From assembly GCF_937877005.1 (NCBI RefSeq), contig NZ_CALEFV010000335.1, positions 1 through 25,411 on the forward strand: 25,411 nucleotides of DNA. Direction: 5' to 3'. The notes beneath the pieces were generated by a model. The model was given only the letters and a program-made list of their open reading frames with translations, had not been told where the DNA came from and ran no database searches. Source of the DNA: an uncultured Fibrobacter sp. Lineage in GTDB: Bacteria; Fibrobacterota; Fibrobacteria; Fibrobacterales; Fibrobacteraceae. The position numbers were made by a program, and so were the translations under genes. This document shows, piece by piece, positions 22,205 through 25,411 of this stretch (position 1 is its first letter; the number at the start of each line of letters is the position of its first letter).

Positions 22205-22900
22205 ATGAAATTATTGCCTTTTATTTTCACTGTTATTTCAGTGCTGATGCCGATAATTACACAAAAAACCGGACTTTCCGCAAGGTACGGACTCAGGATA
22301 AAAATGCTGTGTGCGTCTTTATATCTTACAGTCGGAATTTTATCTGCCGTTGCTTTTTTCAGAGTTACTGCATATTCTGCTATGATACTTGTTGCTCTGA
22401 TTTTCGGTTTTCTCGGAGATTTTTTCTTAAGCTACAATAATGAGAAGTACTTTCTTTATGGGGTTATGCTCTTTGCCATCGGACACATTGTCTACAGCTG
22501 TGTATTTCTGTTTTCGGGAGAATCGAAAGCGGCAGATTATATAATTGCAGTGCTGATAATGTCAACGGTGCTTTATTTGCCGGTACTATACTTAATAAAG
22601 GTTAAAATTGATCTGAAGAAAATAGAAGCTGCATTTCTTGTTTATGCTTCAGTTTTGGTTTTTTCATTTGTCTGCGGTTTTTTAAGAGGTATTCTGATGA
22701 TAAAAAACGGTAATACCTTTCAGGGCTTGTGTGTGATTACGGGCTCGGTTCTGTTTATTACATCGGATGTTATATTGGGTCTGAATCACGGCGGAGTAAA
22801 GCTTCCGAAGCTTTTCAGACATGCTGTTTCCTATACTTATTTCCCTGCACAGACTCTTTTTGCGCTCAGTATTTATTTTCAACAGGATATGGTTTTATGA
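22205..22900 (+). CDS. YhhN/TMEM86-type lysoplasmalogenase-like membrane protein
   Basis: This 231-residue protein is almost entirely hydrophobic, with about eight membrane segments. ALIFGFLGDFFLSYN (about 59-73), YGVMLFAIGHIVYS and ITGSVLFITSDVILGLNH match the conserved acidic and histidine motifs of the YhhN family. Its animal relative TMEM86B hydrolyses the vinyl-ether bond of lysoplasmalogens, and bacterial activity is known for some members. The start lies three bases after the previous stop and its own stop overlaps the next gene (ATGA), so it is translated in an operon with two metallophosphoesterases. Activity is inferred from family only. Confidence 0.85.
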   Translation: MKLLPFIFTVISVLMPIITQKTGLSARYGLRIKMLCASLYLTVGILSAVAFFRVTAYSAMILVALIFGFLGDFFLSYNNEKYFLYGVMLFAIGHIVYSCVFLFSGESKAADYIIAVLIMSTVLYLPVLYLIKVKIDLKKIEAAFLVYASVLVFSFVCGFLRGILMIKNGNTFQGLCVITGSVLFITSDVILGLNHGGVKLPKLFRHAVSYTYFPAQTLFALSIYFQQDMVL

Positions 22901-24099
22901 ATGATAAATTTATTCCCGTTATGCGTTTTGCCGTATGCAGTGACTCTCATATAGAGGGCATTGATTCAGCGGGATACAAAAGACTGAAAAAAGCAGTTGA
23001 TACAGGTTTTTCATTTGCGGAAAATGATATTCACTACAGGAAGCTCGATGCTTTTTTTGTTGCAGGTGATATTACCGACAGAGGACGTGCTGAGGAGTTT
23101 GATGCCTTTAAGCATATTTATGATTATGTAACCGGAAAAGGCACACAGATGCTTTGTGTTGTTGCAAAAGGTCATGATTCAATAAGTATGGGAAAAAAAT
23201 CTCTGGAGTATTATGAAACCCTCACAAATCAGCCTTCAGATTTTCATAAGGTTATAGGAGGATATCATTTCATAGGTCTTTCAACATGCAGATTGCCTGA
23301 GATATATTACACTCCGTTACAGAGAAAATGGCTTATAAATGAGCTTGATAAGGCAGTGAGAGATACTCCGCATAAGCCTGTCTTTCTTATGCACCACGAG
23401 CACGTAAAGTATACGGTTTTCGGAAGCAATGAAATTGATGGCTGGGGACATGATTTTTTTACTCCGATACTGAAAAAATATCCCAATACGGTTGATTTTT
23501 CAGGTCATTCCCATTATCCGTTGAATGATCCGCGGTCATTGTGGCAGAATGAATATACTGCAATAGGCACAGGGGCACTGAAATATACGGAGCTTACCGT
23601 GGACGGCGAACGAAAATTTCATCCGGAAAACAGAAGTGAATGCGGCAATTTCTGGATTGTTGAAATTGACGGACAGAATAATGTTCATCTTCTGGGTATG
23701 GATTGTGAAGCAGAAAAAGTACTTTGTGAGTATTATCTCGGCAACCCTGCCGATATAAGCAACAGAGAATATACCGAAGAAAAACAAAGGCTCAGAAGCA
23801 AGCCTCCCGTTTTTCCTGATGAAGCAGAAATAATAATCAAAAACGGATGTATTGAATATCCGAAAGCTCTCAGCAGAGACGGTATGCCTGTGTTTATTTA
23901 CAGAGTATATGTTTACGATAAAAACGGAAAAGAAGCTGTATCAGCAAAGACTGTTCCGTCATATTATCTGTACAATACCGAAGACAGACTCCGTACAGAT
24001 ATCGGACATCCTCCTGCCGGTGTATACACTGTCAGAATCACAGCAGAAAATGCTTACGGACTTCAATCAGAGTATATAGAAAAAACAGCAGAATTTTAA
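22897..24099 (+). CDS. Metallophosphoesterase (calcineurin-like) with extra C-terminal domain
   Basis: The 400-residue protein has metal-binding motifs in order: CSDSHIEG (about 14-21), FVAGDITDRG (about 54-63), VVAKGHDS (the usual GNHD, with Asn absent), FLMHHEHVKYT and the final DFSGHSHYPLND. Residues about 300-400 form a beta-rich C-terminal domain ending PPAGVYTVRITAENAYGLQS, like a fibronectin or Ig-like fold. No signal peptide is seen. The ATG at 22897 is chosen because it overlaps the YhhN stop as ATGA; earlier in-frame codons lie inside the YhhN gene. The substrate is unknown; phosphodiester or phospholipid headgroup cleavage would fit the neighbours. Confidence 0.85.
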   Translation: MNDKFIPVMRFAVCSDSHIEGIDSAGYKRLKKAVDTGFSFAENDIHYRKLDAFFVAGDITDRGRAEEFDAFKHIYDYVTGKGTQMLCVVAKGHDSISMGKKSLEYYETLTNQPSDFHKVIGGYHFIGLSTCRLPEIYYTPLQRKWLINELDKAVRDTPHKPVFLMHHEHVKYTVFGSNEIDGWGHDFFTPILKKYPNTVDFSGHSHYPLNDPRSLWQNEYTAIGTGALKYTELTVDGERKFHPENRSECGNFWIVEIDGQNNVHLLGMDCEAEKVLCEYYLGNPADISNREYTEEKQRLRSKPPVFPDEAEIIIKNGCIEYPKALSRDGMPVFIYRVYVYDKNGKEAVSAKTVPSYYLYNTEDRLRTDIGHPPAGVYTVRITAENAYGLQSEYIEKTAEF

Positions 24100-24111
24100 G
24101 GAGAAAATCAT

Positions 24112-25411
24112 ATGGGTAAATTAACAGAAAAGCTTCAGAAATTTATGGATAATCCCGATGTGGCTTTTAAAGAGCAGATGGGCTATGTTTCGGGTGTGTT
24201 CGGAAACTGTATGGGACAGGATTCCGTAAGCACATATACTGACCAGTTTATGTATGACTATATGGGTCTTGAATCAAAGCATATGGTTGCCATGAAATCG
24301 ACAACCACTGCAGTAAATATCTTTATTGCACCCATAGTCGGAGCAATGCTTGATAATAATCGTTCGGGAAAAGGTAATGCCAGAAGATTTATGATGGCTT
24401 CGGCAATTCCTTTTACCCTGGCTTCTGTGCTTATATTTGTTGTGCCGTCAACTTCTCTTACTTTTAATCTTATATGGAGCTTCCTGCTTTATCTTACATT
24501 CAATATAGCTGACACATTTTTTGATGTGGCATTATCAACTCTTTCCGTACGAATGACTCCCAATGCAAAATCCAGAAAAAATTTCTATACCGTGGCTCAG
24601 GTTGCTTCAACCTTAGGCTCGATGTTCCCCGGTTGGCTTGTTCCTATTATTATTGATGCTATGGACGGAGACTATAATACTGAAAAATGGGCATTCTTCA
24701 CAGTTGCTCTTCTTTTTGGCATTCTCGGTCTTTTTACAATGCTGGTTCCGTGTATGACGCTAAAAGAAAGAAACCTTGTTCTTCCTCCCGATAATAAGAA
24801 AAAGGTGAAAATTGACTATAGGCTGATATTACTCAACAGACCTCTTCTTCTTTTGTGTCTGGCAAACTGCGTTGAGTCGGTAAGAAGGGTATGTTATAAC
24901 TCACTGCCATTCTTTTATAAGCAGACGTTGGGCAGATACGGAATGAAAACTTATGTTGAAATGGCTTCATCAGCACTTTCATACGGTGGTCTTTTTTCGA
25001 TTCCCTTTATAGGCAGAAAGCTTTCATCGAGAGATATTGTTGTTGCCGGCTATCTTCTTACCGGAGTATGTTACATACTTCTTGGTTTAGCAGGATATAA
25101 AAATCTCTGGATTGTAGGTATTCTTATTGCTGTCGGCGGTCTTCCTAATGCAGGTATGAGCGCTGCAAAAAGAGTGCTGCTTGCCGACTCAACAGATTAT
25201 ATGGAATGGAAGAGCTATCAGAAATACGGCATAGCAAAGCGTAACGAAGGTATGGTTTTTGCTTTCAGCACTATGATTTCAAGAATTTCAGCACTTTGGA
25301 AAGAGCTTCTTGTTAACGGCGGCCTTGCGCTTATCGGCTATCAGAGTGCGCAGATGATTAATGGCGAAATGGTTGAGGCAATTCAGACTCCTGAAACCTT
25401 GCACGGCATCT
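24112..25411 (+). CDS. GPH/MFS-type sugar symporter, 3' end outside window
   Basis: The frame is open from the ATG at 24112 to the window edge, giving 433 residues. AAGGAGA lies directly before the start, a strong ribosome-binding site typical of Firmicutes. The protein has about ten or eleven hydrophobic segments so far. FIAPIVGAMLDNNRSGKG (near 70-87) matches the loop 2-3 motif of the glycoside-pentoside-hexuronide symporter family (DxxxGRxR-like), and STLSVRMTPNAKSRKNFYTV matches the next conserved loop. DSTDYMEWKSYQKYGIAKR is also characteristic of that family. The transported compound is unknown. It begins 12 bases after the metallophosphoesterase stop, in the same operon. Confidence 0.85.
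   Translation, partial: MGKLTEKLQKFMDNPDVAFKEQMGYVSGVFGNCMGQDSVSTYTDQFMYDYMGLESKHMVAMKSTTTAVNIFIAPIVGAMLDNNRSGKGNARRFMMASAIPFTLASVLIFVVPSTSLTFNLIWSFLLYLTFNIADTFFDVALSTLSVRMTPNAKSRKNFYTVAQVASTLGSMFPGWLVPIIIDAMDGDYNTEKWAFFTVALLFGILGLFTMLVPCMTLKERNLVLPPDNKKKVKIDYRLILLNRPLLLLCLANCVESVRRVCYNSLPFFYKQTLGRYGMKTYVEMASSALSYGGLFSIPFIGRKLSSRDIVVAGYLLTGVCYILLGLAGYKNLWIVGILIAVGGLPNAGMSAAKRVLLADSTDYMEWKSYQKYGIAKRNEGMVFAFSTMISRISALWKELLVNGGLALIGYQSAQMINGEMVEAIQTPETLHGI

Noticed and set aside
21674..25411. Genomic island or prophage acquired by the Fibrobacter-like genome
   Set aside because: No integrase, transposase, tRNA target, direct repeats or phage genes are visible, and both genes at the edge are cut at one point. 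Assembly chimera is simpler, though the right end of the block is out of view.

Overview
The window looks like a metagenome contig made of two unlike parts. Bases 1 to about 21,674 read as a Fibrobacter-like (Fibrobacterota, rumen or gut type) chromosome. Pointers are a Ser-rich lipoprotein glycanase of the style common in Fibrobacter, a PL11 rhamnogalacturonan lyase, a DUF3943 outer-membrane protein, many CGC/CGT arginine codons, and recurrent TAyATT -10-like boxes directly before start codons. From about 21,674 to the end the DNA is visibly richer in A/T, uses AGA/ATA/AAA/GAA codons freely, and reads like a Clostridia/Ruminococcus-type bacterium. The join lies inside two unrelated genes, each cut off at the same point, so an assembly chimera is the simplest reading. 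Genus assignment is inference from style, not from a search.

Layout of the left part. The end of an unrecognised gene and a terminator (1-177) are followed by a minus-strand DUF3943 outer-membrane protein. Next come a minus-strand pair DUF4321-gatA (amidotransferase subunit A) and a minus-strand pair of THUMP-like methyltransferase and ung (uracil-DNA glycosylase). On the plus strand there is a GH53 galactanase lipoprotein, then a tight four-gene run: AroQ chorismate mutase, prephenate dehydrogenase with ACT domain, an EPSP-synthase-like protein that has lost key active-site motifs, and NAD kinase. A MetX-MetW fusion (methionine entry), YicC endoribonuclease, a YqhD-type iron alcohol dehydrogenase and an NAD-dependent epimerase-like protein follow. 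On the minus strand lie a short, divergent UvrA-like ATPase carrying a dispersed repeat in its linker, a small predicted outer-membrane protein and a YihY/BrkB membrane protein. The part ends with a plus-strand PL11 rhamnogalacturonan lyase, broken by an in-frame TAG and then cut by the junction.

Layout of the right part. The C-terminal half of a metallophosphoesterase, a YhhN/TMEM86-type lysoplasmalogenase-like membrane protein, a second metallophosphoesterase and a GPH-type sugar symporter (running off the end) form one close-packed plus-strand operon.

How the genes work together. Chorismate mutase and prephenate dehydrogenase give the tyrosine branch, with NAD kinase able to alter the NAD(P) pool. 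GH53 and PL11 both attack rhamnogalacturonan-I pectin (galactan side chains and backbone). MetX and MetW are physically joined for homoserine activation. No single new defence or mobile system was seen. The most unusual items are the degenerate EPSPS-like protein, the MetX-MetW fusion, the repeat-encoded peptide in the UvrA-like protein, and a recurrent apparent leaderless promoter layout. No rRNA, tRNA, CRISPR array or transposase was recognised.
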